Assembly (NCBI GenBank): GCA_020683205.1 | Contig: CP085689.1 | Location: forward strand, 1,054,001-1,118,000 | From: Lentisphaerae bacterium WC36 | GTDB lineage: Bacteria; Verrucomicrobiota; Lentisphaeria; Victivallales; SZUA-371 | DNA: 64,000 nt | Direction of reading: 5' to 3' | Shown: positions 63,673-64,000 of the stretch, piece after piece | Numbering within the stretch: the first letter of the stretch is position 1 | Layout: each line of letters starts with the position of its first letter | Made by a program: the position numbers and the translations under genes | Notes under the pieces: generated by a model | The model's input: only the letters and a program-made list of their open reading frames with translations | The model's database searches: none | What the model was told of the DNA's origin: nothing

Positions 63673-64000
63673 ATGGTATCAGATACAAATAAAACACTTG
63701 CCGCATATGCTTTTTTTAGGGAGCTTTATGATAGTAAAAAAAATATTTATGATGTAATTGCTGATTTTTTAGCAGAGATTATTATTTCTAAAAAAATGGC
63801 TAACTTTCACCTAGCAGATATAACTAACTTAATAAACGAAGAGTATGGATTTCAATTACCGTCAGCAATTATAAAAAAATCATTAAAAAAGTTAGAGTTA
63901 AATAATGATGGTAATCTTTATACTAGTAATTTTTGTGATAAAACTAAATTTGATGAATTGAAGACAATAAAAAAAGAATTAGAAGCAAAAAATAGAAAAC
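63673..64000 (+). CDS. Partial unknown protein with winged-helix-like N-terminus
   Basis: An open frame from ATG 63673 to the window edge (109 codons visible), with AAAGGAG 11 bases upstream. The visible part is helical: MVSDTNKTLAAYAFFRELYD, then DVIADFLAEIIISKKMANFH, then LINEEYGFQLPSAIIKKSLK. The pattern of helix pair plus a possible recognition helix and KLELNNDGNLYTSN wing suggests a winged-helix module at the start of a larger protein. I do not recognise the family. Its place beside a prophage remnant and a Fic gene makes a defence or phage-related function possible, but nothing in the visible part proves it. Confidence 0.6.
   Translation, partial: MVSDTNKTLAAYAFFRELYDSKKNIYDVIADFLAEIIISKKMANFHLADITNLINEEYGFQLPSAIIKKSLKKLELNNDGNLYTSNFCDKTKFDELKTIKKELEAKNRK

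Overview
The window is AT-rich, densely coding Gram-negative-type DNA. Signal peptides, lipoboxes, an autotransporter barrel and a periplasmic sugar importer all point to a two-membrane cell. The gene mix is a MoxR/DUF58/BatA operon with DUF4175-like and DUF4159 members, a secreted HEAT-repeat/beta-propeller/c-type-haem protein, secreted carbohydrate-active enzymes with PA14 and discoidin modules, and an RHS giant. That mix fits the PVC superphylum, most likely a Lentisphaerota-type bacterium. This is inference from gene content; no rRNA, tRNA or CRISPR array was seen in the window.

Layout. 1-10972 (minus strand): a run of exported proteins read towards position 1, namely a PA14/calcium-repeat protein, a Cys-rich protein with an internal duplication, an unknown exported protein, a membrane-anchored HEAT protein, and a large RHS/YD protein that runs off the window. 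11170-12126: a degenerate sigma-54-activator-like protein. 13195-16212: a lipoprotein GH2 beta-galactosidase with a discoidin domain inserted in its sugar-binding domain. 16558-20157 (minus): the HEAT/propeller/haem protein. 20733-29822: an eight-gene pentose operon (FucI/AraA-type isomerase, RbsA/RbsC/RbsB-type importer, AraB-type ribulokinase, split transketolase, RpiB). 29885-34866: two secreted glycan-active proteins, a GH123-like TIM barrel and a GH172/DUF2961 protein. The GH172 gene has nearly the same promoter as the pentose operon. 35176-44906 (minus): a seven-gene MoxR/Bat operon. 45125-47701 (minus): a transglutaminase fused to a caspase-like domain that lacks its catalytic residues. 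48119-55542: surface polysaccharide genes (GT2, GT-C/GT39-like, WbaP-like initiator, RgpF-like) followed by a kinase/IMPase-type phosphatase pair. 56353-60528: an autotransporter adhesin. 60973-64000: Fic protein, N-truncated integrase, decayed phage genes, and the start of an unknown gene.

How the genes fit together. The pentose operon has a ribulokinase, RpiB and transketolase but no AraD epimerase. That suggests a ketopentose of the D-ribulose series, so D-arabinose is the best candidate input. The co-promoted GH172 enzyme belongs to a family with known alpha-D-arabinofuranosidase members. Together these suggest a dispersed system for using D-arabinose-containing glycans. The importer permease carries an in-frame stop codon near its start, so this strain may have lost the function, or the base may be an assembly error.

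Three direct copies of a roughly 170-230 bp intergenic element (12493-12723, 55843-56073, 60727-60900) are the clearest non-genic structure. Two of them bracket the autotransporter gene.
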